Shown here: positions 9,093 to 17,505 of the stretch, in pieces
Position numbering within the stretch: the stretch's first letter is position 1
Layout: each line of letters begins with the position of its first letter
Source: an uncultured Acidobacteriota bacterium
GTDB lineage: Bacteria > Acidobacteriota > Terriglobia > Bryobacterales > Bryobacteraceae
Reading direction: 5' to 3'
Assembly: GCA_900696665.1 (NCBI GenBank)
Contig: CAADGY010000100.1
Span: forward strand, 1 to 60,032
DNA length: 60,032 bases
Program-made: the position numbers and the translations under genes
Notes under the pieces: generated by a model
Databases searched by the model: none
What the model saw: the letters and a program-made list of their open reading frames with translations, nothing else
Told to the model about the DNA's origin: nothing

Positions 9093-10826
9093 TCAACTTG
9101 TCGTAACCACAGCCGTGGGTTTTCCGGAGGATTGTCCGGCCCTGCGGCGAAAGAAGACACCGATAACGATTAGCACGGCGCCGACCGTAAAATCTATGAC
9201 CCGCGCGGTTGTGGAACCGGAGACCGCTCCGGCCAGAAACAGCAGCGCGCCCACGCTGGCCGTCGATAGCCCCAATACAGACGCCGCGGGATTGCCGCTT
9301 CTTGCGGGAACTTCCTCCGGCGCAATCGGCCGGTCCAACTCACGGAAGAATTGTTGAGTCTTAGGTTCCGGCCCGGCGCCCGCCCGCGAAAGTACGGTGC
9401 CGGCGATCATGCCGAGGATCGTCGCCGCCGTGTTCGCCAGCAGGGAGATTCCTTCAAACAAATATGAACTCCCGGCGCCCGGAGCCGAAGGGAGCCACCA
9501 CGTTTTGACTGCCAGCATGGCGAACCCGGTGACGAGCCCACACAGAAATCCGGCAAATGCGCCCTGCCAGGTCAGCTTGCGAATGGCGAGCCCTGCCAGG
9601 AGCGGGAGGAACGTCGGCGCCATGAACAGCCCCAACACCGTCACCATGGTGTTGAAGAGAGACTGTTGCCGGAACGCCGCAACCCACAGCGCAAGCAACG
9701 TTGTCAGCAGTCCCAGGGCCAGGGTGATCCAGCGCCCCGCGTTGAGCAGGTGCTTTTCCTGCGCCTCCGGACGGATCAGCCGGTGATAGACGTCTTTGGT
9801 CAGCACGCTGGCGATCGCATTGAAATCTGCGCTGACCATGGCCATGGTGGCCGAGAACATCGCCGCCATGATGATGCCAATCATTCCTACCGGCAGCAGT
9901 TCCATTACGAGCAGAACGTAGACATCGGCGGTGCGGTTTTGCTCCACGAGATTGGGGAGGAAGCTCCGGCCGATGAGCGCTGGAAGAATCATCAGCGGCG
10001 CGCCGACCAGATTCAGCGCCCCCGCGCAGTAGGCGACCTTAGCTGCTTCTTTTTCGTTCCGCACGGAGTAATATTTCTGCGCCAGAGACCAGCTTGCGTT
10101 GTAGCTGATCATCATCAGAATGGTGAACCCGGCCAGGTAGGTCCAATTGAACGGTCCGCCCATGGGTTGCAGGAATCCATCCGGCAAGCCGCCGAAGGAG
10201 CGTTGCCATCCGCCGGCTTTGACGACCGCGAGCGGTAACAGAAGCAGAATGGCCAGCGCCTTCATCAGAAACTGGACATAGTCCGTAACCACCAGCGCCC
10301 ACAACCCGCCGAGAAACGTGTAGGCCACCATGACAAGGCCGCACACCGCGATGGACCAATGCAGATTCAATCCCGCCGCGACAGAAACAAACAGGCCGGT
10401 CGCGAAGACCTTTAGAGCATCGTCAAAAATCTTCATCGGGATGCCCGACCATGCGAACAACTGCCGGACAAATCCGTTAAAGCGGGCTTCGAGAAATTGG
10501 ACCGGCGTGATGACCCGCGCCCGCCGCCACCGTTTGGCGAAGTACAGCCCCCCGATGAGGCAGCCCGGAATAGTGGCCCAGAACAGCGAGACCGCTATCC
10601 AGCCATGCGAATATCCGATCTGTGCGTAAGCAATGAAAGCAAATGCGCTGAAGCTGGACATGTAGTGCGAAATGCCCGCCAGCCACCAGGGGATCTGGTT
10701 TCCACCGGCGAAATAATCCTTTGCGGCCTCCAGCCGGTTCCGGAAATAGAACCCGATCCACAGAACGATGACAAAGTACCCGCCGACTACCAGGTAATCC
10801 GCCGCCGCAAGGTGCATGTGCTCCAT
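9093..10826 (-). CDS. sodium:solute symporter (SSS family)
   Basis: The 577-residue inner-membrane protein has about 13-14 hydrophobic helices and the family pattern: RNRLEAAKDYFAGGNQIPWW after TM1, ISHYMSSFSAFAF in TM2, and the sodium-site helix FSATMAMVSADFNAIASVLT. It should couple sodium entry to uptake of a small organic solute such as a sugar, sugar acid or amino acid derivative. The neighbours suggest the solute is what the adjacent enolase-superfamily enzyme acts on. It starts 3 bp after the enolase gene stop and is followed 15 bp later by a TonB receptor, which implies one operon under the IclR-type regulator. A second Met at position 4 is an alternative start. Confidence 0.92.
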   Translation of the reverse strand: MEHMHLAAADYLVVGGYFVIVLWIGFYFRNRLEAAKDYFAGGNQIPWWLAGISHYMSSFSAFAFIAYAQIGYSHGWIAVSLFWATIPGCLIGGLYFAKRWRRARVITPVQFLEARFNGFVRQLFAWSGIPMKIFDDALKVFATGLFVSVAAGLNLHWSIAVCGLVMVAYTFLGGLWALVVTDYVQFLMKALAILLLLPLAVVKAGGWQRSFGGLPDGFLQPMGGPFNWTYLAGFTILMMISYNASWSLAQKYYSVRNEKEAAKVAYCAGALNLVGAPLMILPALIGRSFLPNLVEQNRTADVYVLLVMELLPVGMIGIIMAAMFSATMAMVSADFNAIASVLTKDVYHRLIRPEAQEKHLLNAGRWITLALGLLTTLLALWVAAFRQQSLFNTMVTVLGLFMAPTFLPLLAGLAIRKLTWQGAFAGFLCGLVTGFAMLAVKTWWLPSAPGAGSSYLFEGISLLANTAATILGMIAGTVLSRAGAGPEPKTQQFFRELDRPIAPEEVPARSGNPAASVLGLSTASVGALLFLAGAVSGSTTARVIDFTVGAVLIVIGVFFRRRAGQSSGKPTAVVTTS

Positions 10827-10829
10827 GGC

Positions 10830-11975
10830 TTATGTCTTGAAGGTTTTTCGGGCCGTACAGTATTGCTCCAGCTTTCGCTCGTCCACCTGGAACCCGATGC
10901 CGGGACCGGCTGGGACGTGAAGCTGAGAGTTGGCGAGGGACAGCCGAGGCATAAGAATGTCGTCTTCATACCAGCGCTCGCTCGGCTCTACATCGGTTGG
11001 GAAGCGGAACGCGGGATGCGCGGCAAGCTGCAACGCCTGTGCGCTGCCGATTCCCAGTTCGGGCATCGTGCCCATCCATACCGGAATGCCGCCGCGCGAA
11101 CAGATCTCGATAATCCGAAGGGCTTCGAGGTAGCCTCCCACCCGCTGGAGCTTGATGTTGACGATGCGGCAGCTTCCCAACTGGATCGCGCGTCGCGCGT
11201 CGTCAGCGGTTTCGATGCTTTCGTCGAGACACACAGGCGTGCGCACAAGCCGCTGAAGCTCCGCGGAGGCTTCGAGTTCACCCCTTGCCAGCGGCTGCTC
11301 GAACATCATCAGGCCGAAGGCATCCAATTCCTGAAACGTAGCAAAATCTTCCCTGCCGTAATCCGCGTTGGCGTCGACGAAGAGCGGAACATCGGGAAGC
11401 CATTGGCGGACTGCGCGAACCAGTTCGACATCCTGTCCCCGCTTGATCTTGATCTTGAGACGGGCATAATCGCGAGGACGGTAACGCTCGAGAGCTTCCC
11501 GCAGTTCTTCGCGCGTGTCATAAAGCCCCACGGCGAGCCCGGATACCACCTCACGATCCGCAATCGAGAAGAGCGACCGCAATGAAACGCCCCTTCGGCG
11601 CGCCAAAAGCTCCCATGCGGCTGTCTCAACTGCTACCCGAACGAAAGCGCTCTGCGACTGCTCCTTCAGGAATTCTTCCAGGGAGACCATATCCGGAAAC
11701 TCCCGGCCGGCGAGAGCAGGCAGAACCACTGTCGAGAGTTCCTCCCAGCACGAGTCCGGGGTCTCGCTGGAATAAAATGCGCCGGGCATGGCGGACGATT
11801 CACCCCAACCGAATGCGTCTCCACCGTTGACTTTCAGAAGGAGCGAATCTTTAACTGCCACTTCGCCCGAGCTGATCCGGAACGGCTCCCGCATCGGAAT
11901 AGCTATGCGGTACAGATCGAAACCGGTGAAGCCCAGAAGCCCCGATGCTTTCGCAAGCTCTTCAAAAGACGTCAT
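10830..11975 (-). CDS. enolase-superfamily enzyme, OSBS/N-acylamino acid racemase type
   Basis: The 381-residue product has the enolase-superfamily capping domain (1-130) and barrel. Visible catalytic residues fit the muconate-lactonizing subgroup: the KxK general base in LKIKIKRG (174-178), metal ligands Asp201 (FVDANADY), Glu226 (MFEQP) and Asp251 (CLDES), and the second catalytic Lys275 in NIKLQRVGG. Overall it is closest to o-succinylbenzoate synthase/N-succinylamino acid racemase proteins (WGESSAMPGAFYSSETP). No other menaquinone gene is nearby, so a racemase, epimerase or cycloisomerase acting on the symporter solute is more likely than MenC. It is the first gene after iclR and is preceded by a palindrome over a promoter, so it is probably directly IclR-controlled. 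Confidence 0.85.
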   Translation of the reverse strand: MTSFEELAKASGLLGFTGFDLYRIAIPMREPFRISSGEVAVKDSLLLKVNGGDAFGWGESSAMPGAFYSSETPDSCWEELSTVVLPALAGREFPDMVSLEEFLKEQSQSAFVRVAVETAAWELLARRRGVSLRSLFSIADREVVSGLAVGLYDTREELREALERYRPRDYARLKIKIKRGQDVELVRAVRQWLPDVPLFVDANADYGREDFATFQELDAFGLMMFEQPLARGELEASAELQRLVRTPVCLDESIETADDARRAIQLGSCRIVNIKLQRVGGYLEALRIIEICSRGGIPVWMGTMPELGIGSAQALQLAAHPAFRFPTDVEPSERWYEDDILMPRLSLANSQLHVPAGPGIGFQVDERKLEQYCTARKTFKT

Positions 11976-11976
11976 T

Positions 11977-11993
11977 GTTATAGACAGTATAAC
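11977..11993. promoter_or_regulatory. candidate IclR operator palindrome
   Basis: GTTATA-GACAG-TATAAC is a perfect 6-bp inverted repeat with a 5-base centre, lying 2 bases upstream of the enolase-type gene start and just after the iclR stop. The dimension (17 bp) suits an IclR-family dimer site. It contains the -10 box of the promoter at 11986-12013, so binding would be expected to block transcription. The operator assignment is inference. Confidence 0.55.
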
Positions 11994-12013
11994 TGCGTTT
12001 GACTAATTATCAA
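11986..12013 (-). promoter_or_regulatory. promoter for enolase-type gene and symporter operon
   Basis: On the minus strand, TTGATA (12008-12013) and TATACT (11986-11991) are separated by 16 bases, each one mismatch from the sigma-70 consensus. The -35 box overlaps the last codons of iclR. Transcription would begin about 3-6 bases before the ATG at 11975, so the message would be nearly leaderless. Confidence 0.5.
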
Positions 12014-12831
12014 GGTCCGATTGCAGCCTTATCGCGTATTTGCTCCTGCAAGACGTCCGGCCGGCGCGTATAGCCGAGCCTGGCTCGAATCTCCGAAACG
12101 GCGTCCAGCAGCGCCTTGCTCGCTTCCGGCGTCACGGAACTGTTGAATCGTGTTGTCGGCCCCGAAATACTCAAAGCCGCGATCGGGGCACCGTTATCGT
12201 CCAGGACCGGCGCTCCCAGGCAAAAGGCGCCTTCCATGCTTTCTTCGGCGTCGGTGGCATATCCCTGCTGGCGCACTCGTTCGAGTTCGGCCTTCATCGC
12301 GGTGAGAGTTACAATGGTGCGCGGTGTTTCGCGCGGCATTCCCTGTTCCTTCATCAACCGCCGCACCTCTTCCATTGGCATAAAGGCCAGGTGGCACTTC
12401 CCCAGCGCGGTGCAGTGCAGAAAATCGCTGCCGCCGACCCGCTCCGCCAGCCGGAACCTGTGCGGGCTTTCCCGCACATCCACATACCGGATCGCTCCGC
12501 CGTCGAGTACGCCAAGATTGACCGTTTCTCCAAATTTCTCACGGAGGCTGTCCATGAAAGGCCCGGCGGCCGCAACCAGGTCGCGCCGCTGTAGTTTCGC
12601 GTTGCTCAGATCGAGAAGCTTCGAGCCAAGTTCATATTCGTGGTGGCGCTTGATGATGTAGCCGTGTTCGGTCAGCGTATAAAGCGCTCGAAAAACAGTG
12701 TTCTTGTTCAGCTTGGTAAGAGTCGAGATTTCTTGTAGCGTCAGCCTCGGCTTCCGCACCTCGACGAACACATCGAGAATATCCAGCGCCTTACCGAGTA
12801 CTTCGATGTAGTAAATATCCGATTTCGGCAT
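12010..12831 (-). CDS. IclR-family transcriptional regulator
   Basis: The 273-residue regulator has an N-terminal winged helix (about 8-65; LTLQEISTLTKLNKNTVFRA is the helix-turn-helix) and a C-terminal effector domain with the family sequence FLHCTALGKCHLAF and the late YATDAEESMEGAFCLGAPV. The start at 12831 (MPKSDIYYIEV) was chosen because upstream in-frame codons lie inside the preceding DegT gene and look non-native. It sits 10 bp after that gene and immediately before the enolase-type gene. IclR proteins usually sense a small organic acid and act on neighbouring catabolic operons. The palindrome at 11977-11993 is a likely target. Confidence 0.9.
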   Translation of the reverse strand: MPKSDIYYIEVLGKALDILDVFVEVRKPRLTLQEISTLTKLNKNTVFRALYTLTEHGYIIKRHHEYELGSKLLDLSNAKLQRRDLVAAAGPFMDSLREKFGETVNLGVLDGGAIRYVDVRESPHRFRLAERVGGSDFLHCTALGKCHLAFMPMEEVRRLMKEQGMPRETPRTIVTLTAMKAELERVRQQGYATDAEESMEGAFCLGAPVLDDNGAPIAALSISGPTTRFNSSVTPEASKALLDAVSEIRARLGYTRRPDVLQEQIRDKAAIGP

Positions 12832-12841
12832 GATCCCGCAC

Positions 12842-14104
12842 CTATGGCTTCGCACCCGCAAGAGAGAAATGGCTCCCCACCTTGCGGATCGCATCCGAGA
12901 TCTGATGAACGTGCGCCTCGGTGTAGTTTTCGTTCCACCAGATCGCAATGGTGCTCTTGAGCGCCGCCTCGGCGTTCGGGCACAACCCGCGCTGGTAATT
13001 TTGACGGCCGAATTGAAGCAGTGGATAACCGGAGGCGCCGTACGTTTGCGATTCCGCAAAAATGGGCGACAAGTAGAGGGGGTCGATGATGTATTCCACC
13101 CAGGCGGGGACGCCCTCGGCGATGAGCGCTTCCCCGAATCGTCTCGCGGTGACGCCTGCTTCGGCTTCGTTCACGCGCAGCATGTATAACCAGTAGGAGT
13201 GCAGCGTAGCCGAAGGAACATGGGGAGGCATTACGCCGGGGACCTCTGCAAGCAACGCCGTCAGCCGTTCCGCCGATGCTCTGCGCCGCGCCACCGTGTC
13301 GCGGACTTTTGCCAGTTGCGCCAGCGCAACCGCTCCCGCCAACTCACTCATGCGGTAGTTCTGTGCCAGGAACAGAAAGCGGCAGGAGCCGAGTGACTTC
13401 GTCTCTCTGGGCCACGCCTTATCGGTAAACAGGCGCGCGCGTCGCGCATAATCCTCGCGCGGCGTCACCAGGATGCCGCCTTCGCCGCAGGTCATGTGCT
13501 TGCTTTGTTGCAGGCTAAAGCACGCCATGTCGCCGATCGTTCCGGCCAGCCGGCCTTCGTGCTCCGCCCAGTAGGACTGCGAACAGTCCTCAATCAGTAC
13601 GAGGGAACGCTCCTTGCAAATTTTGACCAGAGCATCCATATCGCAAGGCTGCCCCGCCAGGTGAACCGCGATCACGGCGCGCGTCCGGCCGGAGATTCTG
13701 CCCGCTACATCCGCCGGATCGAGACACATAGTTCGCGGATCCACATCGGCGAAAACGGGTACAGCATTTTGCCACAGCACGGGCAGCACTGTACCGATAT
13801 CCGTGATCGGCGGCACAATGACCTCGTCACCCGGTTCGAGGTTAAGAGCCGCGACGGCGAGGTGTATCGATGCCGTTCCGCTTGAACAGGCCACGGCATG
13901 CGGAACACCGAGCGCTTGCGCGAACTCCTGTTCGAATCGCAAGACCATGGTGCCGCCGTTGCGGCTAAGACAACCGTTCCGCAAGGCCTCCAATACCAAG
14001 CCCTCCTCCTCCACTCCGAAGCTCCGGCCGGCGCTCTCCAGAAATGTCGGCAGCTTCTCTTCCACCGCTCTGGGGCCTCCGTCGAGGGCAAGCTGTTCGA
14101 TCAT
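12842..14104 (-). CDS. DegT/DnrJ/EryC1/StrS aminotransferase, cytoplasmic
   Basis: The 420-residue PLP enzyme begins MIEQLALDGG and lacks a signal peptide. Asp173 (LIEDCSQSY) and the Schiff-base Lys202 (SLQQSKHMTCGEGG) are in place, as is the early SSGTASIHLA phosphate-binding loop (about 74-83). The family transaminates keto-sugars, and some members are dehydratases or act on inositol derivatives. GGAGA lies 7 bases before the ATG at 14104. The ATG overlaps the stop of the Gfo/Idh gene (ATGA), so an oxidoreductase makes a keto-sugar that this enzyme could aminate, the classic pairing in keto-inositol or keto-sugar amination. It is a second DegT/Gfo pair in the same run, unlike the exported pair at 1712-4455. 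Confidence 0.9.
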   Translation of the reverse strand: MIEQLALDGGPRAVEEKLPTFLESAGRSFGVEEEGLVLEALRNGCLSRNGGTMVLRFEQEFAQALGVPHAVACSSGTASIHLAVAALNLEPGDEVIVPPITDIGTVLPVLWQNAVPVFADVDPRTMCLDPADVAGRISGRTRAVIAVHLAGQPCDMDALVKICKERSLVLIEDCSQSYWAEHEGRLAGTIGDMACFSLQQSKHMTCGEGGILVTPREDYARRARLFTDKAWPRETKSLGSCRFLFLAQNYRMSELAGAVALAQLAKVRDTVARRRASAERLTALLAEVPGVMPPHVPSATLHSYWLYMLRVNEAEAGVTARRFGEALIAEGVPAWVEYIIDPLYLSPIFAESQTYGASGYPLLQFGRQNYQRGLCPNAEAALKSTIAIWWNENYTEAHVHQISDAIRKVGSHFSLAGAKP

Positions 14105-15144
14105 TGTGCGTTCTCCTTTGCTCGAAGAGGAATCGTAATTCCTTCCGCCGCGGACCGGTATGCGGCTTGCGCGGCTTCCACTGCCGCACGGCCGTCCACC
14201 CCGGTTACCGGCGGTTCGCGATCTTCGAGAATACTGTTGACGAACTCCTGATGCTGATCCCGGTAGGCCTGCATGCGGACCGGCGAGAGCATCCCTTGCC
14301 CCTGCCAGTCTATGGGAGGTTGCTCGGCCACGACGGTCCACTCTTTGTTTTTTCCGAGCCGCAGTTGGCCGTAGGCGTCCAGGTCCAGGTTGCCCGTTTC
14401 ACCCACGATCCACGCGCCCGAGGCGGAGCGCGGAAACGCCGGCGGCGCCAGGTCCCACGATTCCCATACCGTCGCCGCCGCACCGGTGCTCAGTCCAAAG
14501 AGCGCCATCGTGGAGACTTCGTTTCCCGTTGCAGCATCGCACTGCACCTGCGCGCTGACGCTGGTGAATTCCGCGCCGGTAAGCCAGCGGATGCGATCGA
14601 GATTATGCACCGCGTGTCCCAGGAACGGTCCGTAGTTTTCCGCTCGCGACTGCCACGGAGGCAGCGTTTGAAGGCCACCGCTTGCCAGAATCAGCTCCAG
14701 GATCATCTTTACCTTGCCGATGGCTCCTTCCCTTATAAGCCGGCGCGCCTCGATGTTGCAGATCCGGAACCGCTGGCCAAACATGATCATCAGCTTCACC
14801 CGCGCGGCACGAACGGCTTCGAGGATCCGGTCGCATTCCTCCACCGTCGCCGCCATGGGTTTGTCGAGCAGAATATGCTTTCCGCGTTGGGCCGCGGCTA
14901 CGGCCTGGCTGCAATGTTCCGCGTGCGGAGTGCTGATCAGCACGGCGTCGATATCGTCGCGGTCGAGCAGAGCATCCACCGACGCGGCGCAGGTCACACC
15001 ATACTCCGCCGCGAGTGCCGGTGCGCGGCTGCCACCCGCCACAGACGCGAGTTCCGCCCGCTCAAGATAGCGCGTCACGGTCTCCGCATTGGTGCGGCCC
15101 ATAAACCCGGAGCCGATGATGCCGATTCGAACCTTCTCCTTCAA
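14101..15144 (-). CDS. Gfo/Idh/MocA-family oxidoreductase
   Basis: The 347-residue enzyme has an intact Rossmann motif GSGFMG (11-16) and the family DKP (94-96) in ILLDKPMA. The C-terminal alpha/beta domain carries a His-containing GHAVHNLDRIRW segment that matches the usual catalytic region. It should oxidise or reduce a sugar or cyclitol with NAD(P). The start is TTG at 15144, preceded by GGAGG, and overlaps the FAH gene stop (TTGA). The end overlaps the DegT gene. No signal peptide is seen. The neighbouring FAH-family and amidohydrolase genes suggest lactone or keto-acid intermediates, but the substrate cannot be read from sequence. Confidence 0.92.
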   Translation of the reverse strand: MKEKVRIGIIGSGFMGRTNAETVTRYLERAELASVAGGSRAPALAAEYGVTCAASVDALLDRDDIDAVLISTPHAEHCSQAVAAAQRGKHILLDKPMAATVEECDRILEAVRAARVKLMIMFGQRFRICNIEARRLIREGAIGKVKMILELILASGGLQTLPPWQSRAENYGPFLGHAVHNLDRIRWLTGAEFTSVSAQVQCDAATGNEVSTMALFGLSTGAAATVWESWDLAPPAFPRSASGAWIVGETGNLDLDAYGQLRLGKNKEWTVVAEQPPIDWQGQGMLSPVRMQAYRDQHQEFVNSILEDREPPVTGVDGRAAVEAAQAAYRSAAEGITIPLRAKENAQ

Positions 15145-16001
15145 CTCTCCTCCAATGCAATAACGTTTTCGAGAATCCCCAAACCTTCAATCTCGCCGCG
15201 TATCACGTCGCCCGGTTTCAGGAAAATGCCACGGGCCGAACCAACGCCATGCGGCGTTCCGGTCGCAATAATGTCGCCCGGCTCCAGTGTGAGAACCGAC
15301 GCGATGTAAGCGATGGTTTCCGGGATGCTGAAGATCATATGCCGCGTGTTGGAATCCTGCATGAGCTCGCCGTTGACCGAAAGCCGGATACCGAGGTTGT
15401 GCGGGTCCGGCACTTCGTCTACCGTCACGATTTCCGGGCCGAGCGGAGCATGACCGTCGAACCATTTGCCCATTAGCCAATCAAAGAAGGGGTCGAACTG
15501 GCGCAGGTGCCTGCCTTCCATAGACGCATTGAATTTGCGCTCACTGATGTCGTTCAGGATCGTGTATCCAAACACGGACTCCATTGCAGCCTCTGCTTGT
15601 ACGTTCTTCGTCCGCCGGCCGATCACAACCGCCAGTTCGATTTCCCAATCGACGAATACATTGTTCGGCCGGATGGGAACGACCCCGCCGGGCCGGTTGA
15701 TGGCGGTCGTGGGCGGCTTCCAGAAAACCTGTGGAGTGATGTTCGCCGAAGGTGCGAGGTCTTCCATTCCCGCCTCGCGCACATGTTCCCGATAGTTGCC
15801 CGCTAACGCCAGCAGCTTCGGGCAATCGCGAATGGGAGCGTCCAGGCGCAGACCGGCATAGGGGATACGAGGACCGCCGGATGGGGGCTTTCCGTCCATT
15901 AGTGAGATGGGACTGCACGCTCCCAGGTCGATTATCTGTCCGCCGTCGCGCACGCCCAAGTGCACGCTTCCATCGTCTGAAAAAAAACGCAGGATCCTCA
16001 T
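15141..16001 (-). CDS. fumarylacetoacetate hydrolase (FAH)-family protein
   Basis: The 286-residue enzyme has the FAH fold, with metal-binding acidic residues in VDWEIELAVVIG and TILNDISERKF, the GNYREH segment, and the C-terminal GDIIATGTPHGVG loop. Family members cleave or hydrolyse diketo acids or hydrate 2-keto-pentenoates. In non-phosphorylative deoxy-sugar pathways a relative hydrolyses 2,4-diketo-3-deoxy-L-fuconate. The start at 16001 (MRILRFFSD) is set by the 4-bp ATGA overlap with the upstream gene. Longer in-frame extension lies within that gene. The setting beside two amidohydrolase-fold genes and a Gfo/Idh enzyme is consistent with a sugar-acid route, but the reaction is unproven. 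Confidence 0.9.
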   Translation of the reverse strand: MRILRFFSDDGSVHLGVRDGGQIIDLGACSPISLMDGKPPSGGPRIPYAGLRLDAPIRDCPKLLALAGNYREHVREAGMEDLAPSANITPQVFWKPPTTAINRPGGVVPIRPNNVFVDWEIELAVVIGRRTKNVQAEAAMESVFGYTILNDISERKFNASMEGRHLRQFDPFFDWLMGKWFDGHAPLGPEIVTVDEVPDPHNLGIRLSVNGELMQDSNTRHMIFSIPETIAYIASVLTLEPGDIIATGTPHGVGSARGIFLKPGDVIRGEIEGLGILENVIALEES

Positions 16002-16768
16002 TTCTCTTCGAGCCTCAGAAGACGGAGCGCATTCTTTCCCAGCAGCCGTTCGCGGTCGGTCTCGGAGATTTTCGCCTTCGCGACTTTGGCCACGCCCGCG
16101 CCGCCGTGCTGAACCGGGGCGCCGCTGCCGAACAAAATCTGTTCGCTGCCGCACTGCTCCACCAGCTTGGCGATCGCGTGATAGCCCATGACGCAAGAGG
16201 TTTCCAGGTGAACGTTCGCGTTCCTGCGCAGCAGCGTGACCGCCAGTTCGAGTTCGTGAAGATAGTTGATTCCGGCGAGAATCCAGATGACCCGGGGATG
16301 CCTCTCCACCAGCGCTTCAATCATGCCCAGGTCGAGCATGGGCATTCCCCAATTCATGATGATGCGCAGCGGAATCAGGACCGGCCACTGCCGCATCTCG
16401 GCCTGTTCGAGAATCTCGCCGGTGAACGAATTGAAGAGTGGATGATAACTGTGATGTTGCGGATACAGCCTGATTCCGCGGAAACCGTGCGCGGCATAGC
16501 CCTCAAAATCATAGCCAGTTCGCGGAAGAGCGTGTGACAGCTCGAGCGTTCCCAGGCAGGCGAACGGGATAAACCGGTTTTCGGTGCGGCTGGCCTGTTC
16601 CACTTCGCAGTTGCCGTCCTGCCAGTTCACGAAAACGCTCCGCGTGGAGCAGACGGCCGCCCGGTCGATCCGCCAGCCCGCCAGTTGCGCCGACACTTCG
16701 GCGGGCGATGTTGCCGTGACGGGCCAGTAAGGCCACTTGCCGATGAAGGCGTTGATGTCGACGATCAT
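15998..16768 (-). CDS. amidohydrolase-fold protein without metal ligands (pair 1)
   Basis: The 256-residue protein keeps the amidohydrolase barrel outline but aligns to its neighbour with every metal residue replaced. HxH becomes NAF (Asn6-Ala7-Phe8 in DINAFIG), the strand-5 His becomes Pro133 (WPVLIPLR), the strand-6 His becomes Ala165 (IWILAGIN), and the strand-8 Asp becomes Gly216 (LFGSGAP). Instead it has RLYPQHHSYHP and IPLRIIMNW, echoed in the homologue at 30737-31516. It overlaps both neighbours by 4 bp. A role as regulatory or structural partner of the catalytic paralogue, or a metal-independent activity, is inference. No signal peptide is present. The start was chosen by the ATGA overlap. 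Confidence 0.8.
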   Translation of the reverse strand: MIVDINAFIGKWPYWPVTATSPAEVSAQLAGWRIDRAAVCSTRSVFVNWQDGNCEVEQASRTENRFIPFACLGTLELSHALPRTGYDFEGYAAHGFRGIRLYPQHHSYHPLFNSFTGEILEQAEMRQWPVLIPLRIIMNWGMPMLDLGMIEALVERHPRVIWILAGINYLHELELAVTLLRRNANVHLETSCVMGYHAIAKLVEQCGSEQILFGSGAPVQHGGAGVAKVAKAKISETDRERLLGKNALRLLRLEEK

Positions 16769-17505
16769 GCCGCCACTCCCATCAAACGCAGAATGTTGCC
16801 CCCGAGAATGAGTTCCAGGTCCTGTTGCGGAAGGTTCGTCTCGCGGATCTTGGCCAGTTGTGCCCACGGGTCGAGCAGCGGCGTATCGGTTCCGAAGATA
16901 ATGCGTTCCGGACCGATCGCTGCGACGCACGCTTCAAGAAACCCGCAGTCGATGGTGGAACTGGCCGTGTCGAGGTAGAGATTTTCGAATCTCTGCGCGG
17001 ACATGATCGCGCGGTTCCAGTCACCCTTGGCAAACGGCTGGCCTCCGGCATGCGCCATGATCAGTTTGCACTCCGGCACGTAACCCAGCAGGTATTCGCA
17101 TTCCTGCGGCGTCGTGTGGCCCAGGATGGGGAAATCAAGCTCGACGCATTTCTCGAGGATCGGAATCATGGCAGGTTCGGCGATGCTCATGTCGGGCGTC
17201 GAATAGATTTTGAGGCCACGCATGCCGTAGTCGTTCCGGCATCGTTCCAACTCGTCCAACGCCTCGCGGCCAAACCGCGTGGAGTGCAGGCTGGCCCAGC
17301 CGAGAATGCGATCCGGAAACAGCTTCATCTGCTCGAACAGAAGCCGGTTACCTTCGTGCATGTCGTAGAACAGCGCCGTCAGGTCCGTGCAGCAGATCTT
17401 GCCGATACCGAGTTCGTCGGCGATCCGCACCAGCATCTCGCCGTCCGCGTTGATCTGGAGCCGCGTGGACTTGCCGATATGTACATGGCCGTCAGTGACC
17501 ATCAA
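16765..17505 (-). CDS. amidohydrolase_2-type metal hydrolase (pair 1, canonical)
   Basis: The 246-residue barrel enzyme has a full amidohydrolase ligand set: His7 and His9 (DGHVHIG), His130 (PILGHTTP), His152 (IMAHAGGQP) and Asp207 (IFGTDTP). It belongs with COG2159/COG3618-like proteins, which include lactonases such as L-fuconolactonase and decarboxylases. ATGATG gives two possible start Mets, and either overlaps the stop of the DUF4861-like gene. Its 3-prime end overlaps the ligand-less paralogue by 4 bp, which suggests the two are made in equal amounts. A sugar-lactone hydrolase fits the FAH and Gfo/Idh neighbours, but this is inference. Confidence 0.88.
   Translation of the reverse strand: MMVTDGHVHIGKSTRLQINADGEMLVRIADELGIGKICCTDLTALFYDMHEGNRLLFEQMKLFPDRILGWASLHSTRFGREALDELERCRNDYGMRGLKIYSTPDMSIAEPAMIPILEKCVELDFPILGHTTPQECEYLLGYVPECKLIMAHAGGQPFAKGDWNRAIMSAQRFENLYLDTASSTIDCGFLEACVAAIGPERIIFGTDTPLLDPWAQLAKIRETNLPQQDLELILGGNILRLMGVAA

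Noticed and set aside
10830-11975. L-fuconate dehydratase assignment for the enolase-superfamily gene, to complete a fucose pathway with the FAH, amidohydrolase and GH29 genes
   Set aside because: The residues (KxK with a second Lys at 275 and no catalytic His in the right place) fit the OSBS/racemase group instead.
13060-14341. Extended N-termini for the IclR, DegT, FAH, LysR, dehydrogenase and first amidohydrolase-like genes
   Set aside because: In each case the longer frame runs into the neighbouring gene with Arg-rich shadow sequence, and a downstream start matches the family N-terminus.
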